A DNA stretch of 64,000 nt from Candidatus Cloacimonadota bacterium (GTDB lineage Bacteria > Cloacimonadota > Cloacimonadia > Cloacimonadales > Cloacimonadaceae): positions 124,001 to 188,000 of the forward strand of contig JAKOXG010000006.1 in NCBI GenBank assembly GCA_029781115.1, written 5' to 3'. The notes beneath the pieces were generated by a model. The model saw only the letters and a list, made by a program, of their open reading frames with translations, was not told where the DNA came from and made no database searches. This document shows, in pieces, positions 51,881-59,478 of this stretch. Every line of letters begins with the position of its first letter. Positions within the stretch are counted from its first letter, which is position 1. The position numbers and the translations under genes were made by a program.

Positions 51881-52867
51881 TCACTTGGTAACATAGAGCT
51901 TGGTGATTGATTCAGCTTCAGTTTGAATGGTAGCTCTCAGCTCCCCCGGCTCCAACACCTTCACCTTGGCACCATAGCTCAGCACAAACTTCTTCATTTC
52001 GCTGAGTGAATTGGCAGGCATTTCCAGGATCACTGATTTGTCTTCAAGGCGGGTAAGCTTCTGCTCTGCATGCCAGATTCTTTCGGCGATGTAATCCGAG
52101 GTGGGCGGCAGAAACTGCAGCTTTACCTGGAACACATCCCCTGTATAGATGCCAAAACCGCTGTCAAAATAGGTGCCGGAATCAAAATCTACCTCTTGTT
52201 GGGGTTTGTCGCTCAGCTTGATCTCATCCATACGGTTGAGGGCAAAGACGATCACCTGGTCTATCTTTTTGTAGTAGCCGGCCAAGTAGAAGTTGTGATT
52301 GAAATACTTGATGGCCAAGGGCGAGACTTCTTTGTGGCTGTGCCTTTGGTTTTGCACGCTGTAGTAGTCGAAGGAGATCATCTTATAATTCAGGATCGCT
52401 TTCAGCACCAAGCTCAGCTTTTCGGGCAGTGAGTCAGAATCTGAGAGAACCCCGGTACTGTCGCTGAGCATCGCCTTTTGCACATCACGGTAAAACTTCA
52501 GGATGGATTTATCCAGCTTGGTTTCGATCTTGGTAAGGATGCCTTTGATGCTTTGGGCGGTCACCAAACCCGCTTCCTCCCAAAGCTTACTGGCCAATGA
52601 GAGGTTGAGGATATCCTCGTAATTGAGCGTGTAATCCGGCAGACGATAATTCTCGGTGAAGTAGTAGAAAACCTGATTTCCCCGCTCGATGTCCTGATCC
52701 TCATAGATGGGAAATCCGCAGGAGGAGAGATTGGTAATGTCCCTGGCAATGGTTTTCTTGGACACCGCAAAGTGGGTGGCCAATTCACCCTTGGAGATGC
52801 CACTGAGACGATGCTGATTGATCAGGTGCAGCATCTGCCATTGCCGGTACAAAGCCTGATTTCTCAC
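51881..52867 (-). CDS. WYL-domain transcriptional regulator
   Basis: 328 residues from GTG at 52867. An N-terminal winged helix-turn-helix (about 5-60, LSGISKGELATHFAVSKKTI, then ARDITNLSSCGFPI) is followed by a WYL domain (about 150-225: ISFDYYSVQNQ, VSPLAIKYFNHNFYLAGYYK, FALNRMDEI) and a WCX-type C-terminal extension. Such proteins bind nucleic-acid or nucleotide ligands and control phage-defence and stress operons (BrxR, CapW are examples). It lies at the head of the accessory island in the same direction as the genes it probably controls. Confidence 0.9.
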   Translation of the reverse strand: MRNQALYRQWQMLHLINQHRLSGISKGELATHFAVSKKTIARDITNLSSCGFPIYEDQDIERGNQVFYYFTENYRLPDYTLNYEDILNLSLASKLWEEAGLVTAQSIKGILTKIETKLDKSILKFYRDVQKAMLSDSTGVLSDSDSLPEKLSLVLKAILNYKMISFDYYSVQNQRHSHKEVSPLAIKYFNHNFYLAGYYKKIDQVIVFALNRMDEIKLSDKPQQEVDFDSGTYFDSGFGIYTGDVFQVKLQFLPPTSDYIAERIWHAEQKLTRLEDKSVILEMPANSLSEMKKFVLSYGAKVKVLEPGELRATIQTEAESITKLYVTK

Positions 52868-52968
52868 AAAATCCTCGCCTTATTTTCGATTTTGGCAATC
52901 ATTTTCACCTTGCGAAATAAGTCAATGCTTTTCTTTGTAATCATTGCACTCAATCGAGTGTTGCCCTG

Positions 52969-53466
52969 CTATCTGAACACTTTATTCCAGGCGGGGGAGT
53001 ATTTGCCGATAAAGTAGCGTTCCAACTGTTTGGTCGCTGCCACTGCTTCCTCATCCGTGCCAACCAGCAAGAGATAGATCTTCAGATCAGCAGCATTGGC
53101 GTGCATGAGACGTCCTGAGGTGTGCTTTCGGGCACTATCGGATGCTCTGGTGTAGTCGGATAATCTCTTCCTGATGCCACCATTGGAATACTCGACAGCC
53201 CTGCCGACATACATTACTTCTCCATCCAGTTCGGCCTTGTAAAGCCCAACGTAAGAGGAGTAGCGGCTCAAGTCGATGCTGTCCAGATAGCCCACATACT
53301 GCCATCCGCTTTCCCATTCTCTGAGTGTTTTGCCCCCAATAGTTGGGACTTCATTTCTGCCGGTTGCCGGATTCCTGCTGCCACTTCTCATTTGCTTGCT
53401 TTGCTGCTTCATGGCTTCATCAATGACGGCATTTCCAATCTTCTTAAGTGTTTTCAATAAGCTCAT
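52969..53466 (-). CDS. GIY-YIG-like nuclease domain protein
   Basis: 165 residues from ATG at 53466, chosen for the AGGAG 7 nt upstream. The C-terminal 115 residues carry the GIY-YIG pattern in the variant form VGLYKAELDGEVMYVGRA (about 75-92), then IRKRLSDYTR and the helix LERYFIGKYSPAWNKVF with the conserved glutamate. The basic N-terminal segment (about 20-50) may bind DNA. Small stand-alone members can be nucleases or have lost activity. It precedes the WYL regulator by 101 nt, a gap that contains a palindrome (CACTC-AATC-GAGTG, 52947-52960). Confidence 0.75.
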   Translation of the reverse strand: MSLLKTLKKIGNAVIDEAMKQQSKQMRSGSRNPATGRNEVPTIGGKTLREWESGWQYVGYLDSIDLSRYSSYVGLYKAELDGEVMYVGRAVEYSNGGIRKRLSDYTRASDSARKHTSGRLMHANAADLKIYLLLVGTDEEAVAATKQLERYFIGKYSPAWNKVFR

Positions 53467-53942
53467 GTTGAACTCCTGAATATCATTTTTTGCATACGCA
53501 TACTCATGATAAACCACCCCCTGGACAGAACAGGGGTATAGGCCAAAAACATTGAGCCGCCAATGCTGGTGTAAATACTAACTTATTGTTTATCTGGTTA
53601 TTGGGTGACATGTTGAAGTTCCTCTTTTTTCACGTCTATGTTTGTTCGGCTAACCTGTTGCATTGTTTTTACGCTGGTGATAAAAGTCAAGTGTTTTCTC
53701 ATTTCAGGCTATCTGACACGTCGGAATTGAGCTTTGCGGAAAGTCAAAACCATCGGGAGCATCGGGTTGGGTAAAACGATAATGCGCATTGAGTCGGTGA
53801 TGCTGTATGAGAAAATATGCATGATTGGAATAAAATGTGCAGGGGAAGTATGTAGTGACTTGTAATTGAAGTAACACTATAAGGAGCCAAAACGGGCAGC
53901 GATGCTGTTCAACGCAGTATCTTAGAGCGGTTTTAGCTTAGC

Positions 53943-53960
53943 TGTGATGAAAATATCACA
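53943..53960. promoter_or_regulatory. Perfect inverted repeat, candidate operator
   Basis: TGTGAT-GAAAAT-ATCACA, 20 nt upstream of the -35 hexamer of the following gene. It resembles a CRP/FNR half-site pair but the gap between TGTGA and TCACA is 8 rather than 6, so a CRP site is not claimed. Confidence 0.45.
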
Positions 53961-53979
53961 CTGTTTGTGTCGATTTTTC

Positions 53980-54010
53980 TTGACAGTATCGATGCCTTTA
54001 GTTTTATTGG
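53980..54010 (+). promoter_or_regulatory. Promoter of the secreted OB-fold gene
   Basis: TTGACA at 53980-53985 and TTTTATTG ending at 54009. The predicted start near 54015 leaves a short leader with AGAGGTAAAG before ATG 54028. Confidence 0.55.
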
Positions 54011-54027
54011 TTCCGTAGAGGTAAAGA

Positions 54028-54744
54028 ATGAAAAAGATATTAGTTGCACTCCTAAGCATTCTGAGCCTGAGCGTAGCAGCTTGGGCCGTCAGGATTTATG
54101 ATGTCCAATTTACCACCTCAAATGGTGTGGACAACAGCTACCCCTCACCCTACGTGGGCAAAGAGGTTAGCTTGGAGGGGATTGTGACCGCTACGGATTA
54201 CACTTCCGGCGGCTATTTCATCTCCGAGCCCATAGGCGGTGCATGGCGGGGCATTTTTATTTCGGACAAGCGCAATCGTCCCTCTACGGGAGACAAAGTC
54301 TTGGTCAAAGGCAGAGTTCATGAGCATTTTGGCATGACATGCCTGGCGGACATCAGCTCTTTCAGGGTCTTGGATAGGAATTGTGGTCTTCCTCAGCCTG
54401 TATTGCTCACCACGGGTCAGCTTTCCAGAGCTGAAGAGGCCGAAGCCTATGAGGGTGTGTATGTGAAAGTTGTAAGTGCACAGGTGAGCAGCATCAGAGG
54501 CAGATCTGGCAGATTTGTCATCACTGATGGCAGCGGCCAGTGCGCTGTTAACACAGGCACTTTTGGCAAAGTTAAAGCTCTTTCCCCCAGCGTGGGCACC
54601 ACGTTTTCCAGCATCGTGGGCGTGGTGGTTTACAGCTTTAGCGAATTTTCCCTGAATCCCATAGATGCATCGGATACCACCATTCACCAGCCCCTTTCCA
54701 TCCAAAACAGGAGCTGGGGTCGCATCAAATCCATCTATAAATAA
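54028..54744 (+). CDS. Secreted OB-fold-like protein
   Basis: 238 residues with a signal peptide (1-20, MKKILVALLSILSLSVAAWA). Two tandem beta-barrel-like segments: about 40-125 (SPYVGKEVSLEGIVTATDYT, GIFISD, TGDKVLVKGRVHEHFGMTCL) and about 140-215 (YEGVYVKVVSAQVSS, FVITDGSGQCAVN, SSIVGVVVYSF). This is the style of nucleic-acid-binding OB folds at the N-terminus of secreted nucleases such as ExeM, but the nuclease domain is absent. It is probably periplasmic or surface-located. Function unknown. Confidence 0.78.
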   Translation: MKKILVALLSILSLSVAAWAVRIYDVQFTTSNGVDNSYPSPYVGKEVSLEGIVTATDYTSGGYFISEPIGGAWRGIFISDKRNRPSTGDKVLVKGRVHEHFGMTCLADISSFRVLDRNCGLPQPVLLTTGQLSRAEEAEAYEGVYVKVVSAQVSSIRGRSGRFVITDGSGQCAVNTGTFGKVKALSPSVGTTFSSIVGVVVYSFSEFSLNPIDASDTTIHQPLSIQNRSWGRIKSIYK

Positions 54745-54774
54745 CAAAATAAAAATATCAAGAGGTAGTTCAAG

Positions 54775-55152
54775 ATGAAGATGAAAAAGATTTTGAAAGG
54801 ACTCGCAATAGGCTCAGCCGCAGTCCTCGCAACCCACTTTGGCTTCAAGACTTACAAGCGTCTCAGTGGCATCGCCAAATTGGCCAAGTCCCTGCCCGAG
54901 TTTTTGAAAAACGTTTATGGCGAAGAGCCAAAACTGGCCATCAACCGCAGCTTCAACACCATGTCCATCCGTGCCGGTTTTTCTGGAGAGACTTTGGAAA
55001 AACACAACGACATCGAAGCCACCATCAGAGAATATGTGGATGATTTCTATCCCGATTTGAGCAAATGCTCTCTGGATATCGACGTCTACGAGCTCGGCGA
55101 TGAAGAGGAAGAAGACGAAGCAGAAGTTGAAGCCGAAGAAGACGACGAATAA
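54775..55152 (+). CDS. Small membrane-associated protein with acidic tail
   Basis: 125 residues. A basic start and hydrophobic stretch (ILKGLAIGSAAVLATHFGF, about 5-23) suggest a membrane anchor or uncleaved signal. The middle (about 45-100) is alpha-beta, and the last 20 residues are almost all Glu/Asp. ATG at 54775 follows AGAGGTAG; a second ATG two codons on is possible. It lies 30 nt after the OB-fold gene and is closed by a terminator. No family recognised. Confidence 0.65.
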   Translation: MKMKKILKGLAIGSAAVLATHFGFKTYKRLSGIAKLAKSLPEFLKNVYGEEPKLAINRSFNTMSIRAGFSGETLEKHNDIEATIREYVDDFYPDLSKCSLDIDVYELGDEEEEDEAEVEAEEDDE

Positions 55153-55188
55153 CCCCTAAATTTCAACAAACCGTAAATCGTAAAATGA

Positions 55189-55220
55189 AAAGACCTGGGC
55201 AAGTGCTTGGGTCTTTTTTG
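55189..55220 (+). terminator. Rho-independent terminator
   Basis: AAGACC and GGTCTT with an inner GGGCAAG/CTTGG pairing, followed by TTTTTT; 37 nt after the small membrane protein stop and ahead of guaB. Confidence 0.88.
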
Positions 55221-55256
55221 AAAACAGCCATTTAGCCCATTCACAAGGAATTACAC

Positions 55257-56720
55257 ATGTTGAACATTAGAAAATCTTACACATTTGACGACGTACTCTT
55301 GATCCCGCAACGTTCAGACATCCTGCCGTCATCAGTTAATCTGGGAACCCGAATCACCAAAAACATCGCTCTGCGTATACCTCTTTTGAGCGCTGCGATG
55401 GATACTGTCACAGAGCACGAATTGGCCATCGCCATCGCCCGGGAAGGCGGCATCGGCATTTTGCACAAAAACCTCACCATCGCGGAACAGGCAGCGGAAG
55501 TCACACTGGTAAAAAGAGCCGAAAGTGGTGTGATTACAACACCTTATACCGTTTCGCCAGAGGATTCTTTAGGCACCGTGACCAAGATGAAAGAAGAGTA
55601 TAAGGTTGGTGGCTTCCCCGTGATCGAAGACGGCAAGCTGGTGGGTATACTCACCAACCGCGACGTCCGCTTTGAGACCGATATGAGCCGCAAGGTGCGG
55701 GATTTGATGACACCCAAAGACAGGCTGATCACCGCTGCGCCGGGCATCAATTGGGACGACGCCAAGGCACTATTGCAAAGAAACAGGATAGAAAAGCTGC
55801 TCCTGGTGGACGAGGAACACCGCCTGATGGGCATGCTGACTGTGAGGGACATCCGCAACCGGATTGAGTATCCCCATGCCGTTCAGGATGCACAGGAACG
55901 GCTCTTGGTGGGCGCAGCGATCGGTGTGCAAGGTGATTACCTGGAGCGTGCGTCAGAATTGGTGAAACAGGGTGTCGACCTGTTGGTGATCGACACCGCA
56001 CACGGGCATCAGATCAACATCGCCAAGGCATTGGAAAACGTGAAAAAGCATGTGAATTGTGAAGTTATGGCCGGCAATGTGGCTACAGCTCAGGCTACTC
56101 AATTTCTGATAGATGCGGGTGCTGATGCCGTGAAGATTGGCATTGGGCCTGGCTCTATCTGCACCACCAGAGTGATCGCCGGCATCGGAGTTCCGCAGCT
56201 TACCGCCGTGAATGATTGTGCTGAAGTGGGTCACAATCATGGTATTCCTGTGATCGCGGACGGTGGAATCAAATATTCGGGCGACATCGTAAAAGCCTTG
56301 GCCGCAGGAGCTTCAGCAGTGATGATCGGCTCGCTGTTTGCCGGAACTGACGAGAGCCCCGGCGAGATGATTATCTACAATGGACGCCGCTTCAAGAGCT
56401 ATCGCGGCATGGGCTCCATCGGCGCCATGAAGCGCGGCAGTGGCGAACGCTATTTCCAAAACACTCAGGATGAGAGCAAGCTCGTGGCTGAGGGAATCGA
56501 AGGTATGGTCCCCTACAAAGGCCCCATCAAAGAATATATCTTCCAGCTCATGGGCGGCTTACGCTCCGGAATGGGCTATTGCGGTGCAGCGGATCTGGAG
56601 TATTTGAGGAAGCATGCACAGTTTATTGAGATCAGCCCCGCCGGGCTCAGGGAATCTCACCCCCACAACGTCCGCATCACCAAAGAAGCGCCAAACTATC
56701 AGAGCGGTGAACAATCCTAA
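55257..56720 (+). CDS. guaB: Inosine-5'-monophosphate dehydrogenase
   Basis: 487 residues, standard length. [17 protein letters not shown] at the N-terminus, two CBS domains (about 95-210), then [25 protein letters not shown], the catalytic loop [15 protein letters not shown] with Cys302, [18 protein letters not shown] (split at SGDI), and the flap [16 protein letters not shown]. It oxidises IMP to XMP, the committed step of guanine nucleotide synthesis. ATG at 55257 follows AAGGA. The 3' end overlaps xerD by 14 nt. Confidence 0.97.
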   Translation: MLNIRKSYTFDDVLLIPQRSDILPSSVNLGTRITKNIALRIPLLSAAMDTVTEHELAIAIAREGGIGILHKNLTIAEQAAEVTLVKRAESGVITTPYTVSPEDSLGTVTKMKEEYKVGGFPVIEDGKLVGILTNRDVRFETDMSRKVRDLMTPKDRLITAAPGINWDDAKALLQRNRIEKLLLVDEEHRLMGMLTVRDIRNRIEYPHAVQDAQERLLVGAAIGVQGDYLERASELVKQGVDLLVIDTAHGHQINIAKALENVKKHVNCEVMAGNVATAQATQFLIDAGADAVKIGIGPGSICTTRVIAGIGVPQLTAVNDCAEVGHNHGIPVIADGGIKYSGDIVKALAAGASAVMIGSLFAGTDESPGEMIIYNGRRFKSYRGMGSIGAMKRGSGERYFQNTQDESKLVAEGIEGMVPYKGPIKEYIFQLMGGLRSGMGYCGAADLEYLRKHAQFIEISPAGLRESHPHNVRITKEAPNYQSGEQS

Positions 56721-57603
56721 ACCTGACTATCTGAGCGTCTTACAAGACTTCAGCTTCCACATCACGGTGGAAAAAGGCATGGCGGACAACAGCGTCACTG
56801 CCTATACCCAGGATGTGAAAGACTTTCTGGAGTTTACGGATATGCCGGTGAAAAACATCACCCACAAAGAGGTGGTGGCCTATCTCAATGAGGTGGCAGA
56901 TCTTGGCCTGCAATCCAGCTCCCTGGCCCGGAAACGTGCCTCGCTGCATCAATTCTTTGGCTATTTGGTTGATACCGACCATCCCACGGTGATGGATTTT
57001 GATAAAGTGCCCAAGATCAAGGTGGGAAAACAGTTGCCTGACGTCTTGGATGTGGATACCATGATCAGCTTTTTGGACGGCCTGCCCCTGGAAAGCAGCT
57101 TGGATTACCGCAATAAACTGATGATGGAGCTGCTCTACGCCACGGGGATGAGGATCTCCGAACTCTTGGGGCTTACCCTGCGGGATTTGAACCTGGACGA
57201 GAGGTTGATCCTGGTGCACGGCAAAGGCAGCAAAGAACGTCTGGTGCCCTTTGTATCCAGCTTGGATAATCTTTTTGACCTCTATTTGGCTGCACATAGA
57301 CCGGCAATCCTGAAGTTCAAGCGTAGCGACTACCTGTTTCTGAATAACAGAGGCGACCGCCTCAGCCGGCAGGGCTTTTGGAAGATACTCAAATTGGCTG
57401 CGCAAGTGGCGGGCATCAAGCAGGAGTTTACGCCTCACACCTTCCGCCATTCCTTTGCCACGCATCTGCTTGAGGCGGGTGTAAACCTCAGAGTAGTGCA
57501 AGAACTTTTGGGGCATGCAAGCCTCAATACCACGCAGATTTACACGCATGTAAACACCAAATTCCTGATCGAAACACACAAGCTCTACCACCCCAGAGCA
57601 TAA
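56707..57603 (+). CDS. xerD: Site-specific tyrosine recombinase XerD-like
   Basis: 298 residues from GTG at 56707, the length of E. coli XerD. With this start the catalytic residues fall at R149, K173, H244, R247, H270 and Y279, practically the E. coli numbering, which decides the start; the longer frame from 56614 would lie inside guaB. SAM-like core-binding domain about 1-100. Xer recombinases resolve chromosome dimers at dif with FtsK; XerC and XerD cannot be separated with certainty by eye. It overlaps the guaB 3' end by 14 nt. Confidence 0.92.
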   Translation: MNNPKPDYLSVLQDFSFHITVEKGMADNSVTAYTQDVKDFLEFTDMPVKNITHKEVVAYLNEVADLGLQSSSLARKRASLHQFFGYLVDTDHPTVMDFDKVPKIKVGKQLPDVLDVDTMISFLDGLPLESSLDYRNKLMMELLYATGMRISELLGLTLRDLNLDERLILVHGKGSKERLVPFVSSLDNLFDLYLAAHRPAILKFKRSDYLFLNNRGDRLSRQGFWKILKLAAQVAGIKQEFTPHTFRHSFATHLLEAGVNLRVVQELLGHASLNTTQIYTHVNTKFLIETHKLYHPRA

Positions 57604-57618
57604 AGGAGGGAAACACCC

Positions 57619-58623
57619 ATGAAAAAAGAATACTTCACCAAAAACTTTGCATTCATCGTCCTCGCTGCTATCTCAATCATCCTGTCTGTATCCTATTGCA
57701 AATCCAACCAAGAGCAGAAAGAATTGCGCCAGATCAAGGTGGTACTGGATTGGACGCCAAACACAAATCACACCGGCCTCTATGTGGCTTTGGAAAAAGG
57801 CTTTTTCAAAGAAGAAGGCTTTGAAGTGACCATCATCCAGCCCGGACAAAACAGCTCGGAACAGATCGTGGCTTCAGGCAATGCCCAATTTGGAGTCAGC
57901 TATCAGGAAAGCGTGATCCATGCTTGCACCCAGGACATTCCCCTGGTATCTTTGGCGGCGATTATCCAACACAACACCTCCGGCTTTGCCTCGTTGAAAA
58001 GCATGAATATCACCAGGCCTAAAGACTTCGAGGGCAAGCGTTACGGCTCCTCAGGCTGGCCTACAGAGATGGAGATTGTGCGCTCTGTGATGCAGGCAGA
58101 TAGTGCCAACTATGAGAATGTGAAGGTATTGCAGGGCGTCACGGACTTCTTTTCCACGATCGGTAAAGATGCGGATTTCGAGTGGATATTTTGGGGTTGG
58201 GACGGTGTGGAAGCTCAAAGACGCGACATAGCGCTGAATTATATCCCGGTCAAAGACTTAAACCCGGTCTTCGATTATTATACACCTGTATTGATCGCAA
58301 ACAGGAAGGCCATCGAAGCCGAACCTGAGCTGGTGAAAAGCTTTATGAGAGCGGTGGCCAAGGGCTATAACTACGCCATTGAAAACCCTAAAGATGCCGC
58401 AGACATCCTGATGAAACAGGTGCCGGAGCTGGCGACCAACAAGGAGCAGATCTACCGCAGCCTGGACTACCTGAAGGACGAATTTACCTCCGACGCAGCC
58501 TATTGGGGTCAGCAGAGACACGAGGTGTGGCAAAACTTTGTAGATTGGCTCTATACCAAGCGGATCATCAAGACCGGAGTCAAAGCGGACAAGATGTTTA
58601 CAAACGATTTCCTGCCTCAATGA
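57619..58623 (+). CDS. ABC transporter substrate-binding protein, NMT1/THI5-like
   Basis: 334 residues with an N-terminal hydrophobic signal (about 10-24) ending SVSYC; the cysteine may be lipidated although tyrosine at -1 is atypical. The mature start VVLDWTPNTNHTGLYVALEKGFF and PGQNSSEQIVASGNAQFGVSY are the signature of the NMT1 family that binds pyrimidine (HMP-type) thiamine precursors or related compounds; the tail has FDYYTPVLIANRKAIEAEPE. AAAGGAGG precedes ATG. Its stop overlaps the ATPase start as ATGA. No permease adjoins; the one at 482-1267 fits. Confidence 0.9.
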   Translation: MKKEYFTKNFAFIVLAAISIILSVSYCKSNQEQKELRQIKVVLDWTPNTNHTGLYVALEKGFFKEEGFEVTIIQPGQNSSEQIVASGNAQFGVSYQESVIHACTQDIPLVSLAAIIQHNTSGFASLKSMNITRPKDFEGKRYGSSGWPTEMEIVRSVMQADSANYENVKVLQGVTDFFSTIGKDADFEWIFWGWDGVEAQRRDIALNYIPVKDLNPVFDYYTPVLIANRKAIEAEPELVKSFMRAVAKGYNYAIENPKDAADILMKQVPELATNKEQIYRSLDYLKDEFTSDAAYWGQQRHEVWQNFVDWLYTKRIIKTGVKADKMFTNDFLPQ

Positions 58624-59345
58624 AGACAGTTTTAACCGCTCAATCTCTGAGCAAATCCTTCCGGGTAAATGGAGAAACGCAGCTCATACTCCAAGATGCC
58701 TCCCTGGAACTCTATGAAAACGAATTTCTGAGCATCCTGGGCGCCAGTGGCTGCGGCAAAAGCACCTTTTTGGAGCTCTTGGCAGGCGTAACCAAGCCGG
58801 ATAGCGGCCGCATCCTCCATCGGGATGAAGAGATCACCGGCAAGGGTGGCTACTTGGGCTATATGCCGCAGGAAGACCTGCTTTTCCCTTGGCTCAATGT
58901 GACAGAAAATGCGCTGCTGCCCGCTAAGATCAAGAAGCGAGACCTCAAAGAGGCAAGGCAGCGTCTGGAAAAACTGTTGCCCATCTTCAACCTGGAAACG
59001 CATGCTAAGCATCTCCCCTGGCAGCTTTCCGGTGGATTGAAGCAGCGTACCGCCATGCTCAGAACTGCGATGACGGAAGCGCCGGTGCTGCTTTTGGATG
59101 AACCTTTTGCCAATCTGGACGCCATCACCAGAAGACAGCTGCAACTCTGGCTGAAAGGAATATCAAAAGAGCTGGGCTCCGCTATCATCCTGGTAACCCA
59201 CGATATTTCCGAGGCTTTGTTGCTTTCCGACCGCGTGCTCCTGATGCAAGGCCCCCCGGGCAGATTCACCTCGGAATACATTCTGCAAGCAGGGCTCGAC
59301 CCCAAGGAAATACAAGCAGAAATCCTGAAACAATTGGAACTGTAA
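58620..59345 (+). CDS. ABC transporter ATPase, SsuB/ThiZ-like
   Basis: 241 residues from ATG at 58620 (ATGA overlap). Walker A GASGCGKST (about 41-49), Q-loop MPQEDLLFPW, signature LSGGLKQRTAM, Walker B VLLLDEPFANLD, and H-loop VTHDISEALLLSDRV: a nitrate/sulfonate/thiamine-precursor class importer ATPase. Its partner is the binding protein just upstream; the permease is probably the gene at 482-1267. Confidence 0.92.
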   Translation: MKTVLTAQSLSKSFRVNGETQLILQDASLELYENEFLSILGASGCGKSTFLELLAGVTKPDSGRILHRDEEITGKGGYLGYMPQEDLLFPWLNVTENALLPAKIKKRDLKEARQRLEKLLPIFNLETHAKHLPWQLSGGLKQRTAMLRTAMTEAPVLLLDEPFANLDAITRRQLQLWLKGISKELGSAIILVTHDISEALLLSDRVLLMQGPPGRFTSEYILQAGLDPKEIQAEILKQLEL

Positions 59346-59478
59346 CAAGGGGGTTGGATACAGGCATATCGTGCAGGCTCGGGCAGCTTGTAGAAAGCGA
59401 AGCATCTCACAATAGCACTTGTTTTTAGGGCTAAATGGCTTATCATTAATGGTAAAGAACAATTATAGGAGATAACAA

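Larger units (their letters stand above)
53467..54027. other. Intergenic region between island and secreted OB-fold gene
   Basis: About 560 nt with no convincing gene. It contains a copy of the island hairpin core (CCCCTG and CAGGGG at 53517-53536), a TGTGAT-N6-ATCACA inverted repeat (53943-53960) and a plus-strand promoter (53980). One 62-codon frame at 53586 has no protein-like composition. Confidence 0.55.

Noticed and set aside
53586-53774. 62-codon plus-strand frame with a hydrophobic start
   Set aside because: No ribosome binding site, odd composition and no link to neighbours.
53943-53960. CRP binding site
   Set aside because: Half-sites are right but the central gap is 8 nt instead of 6, so it is reported only as an inverted repeat.
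57604-57618. TPP riboswitch upstream of the NMT1-type binding protein
   Set aside because: Only 15 nt separate it from xerD and no riboswitch core sequence was seen there or before the permease.
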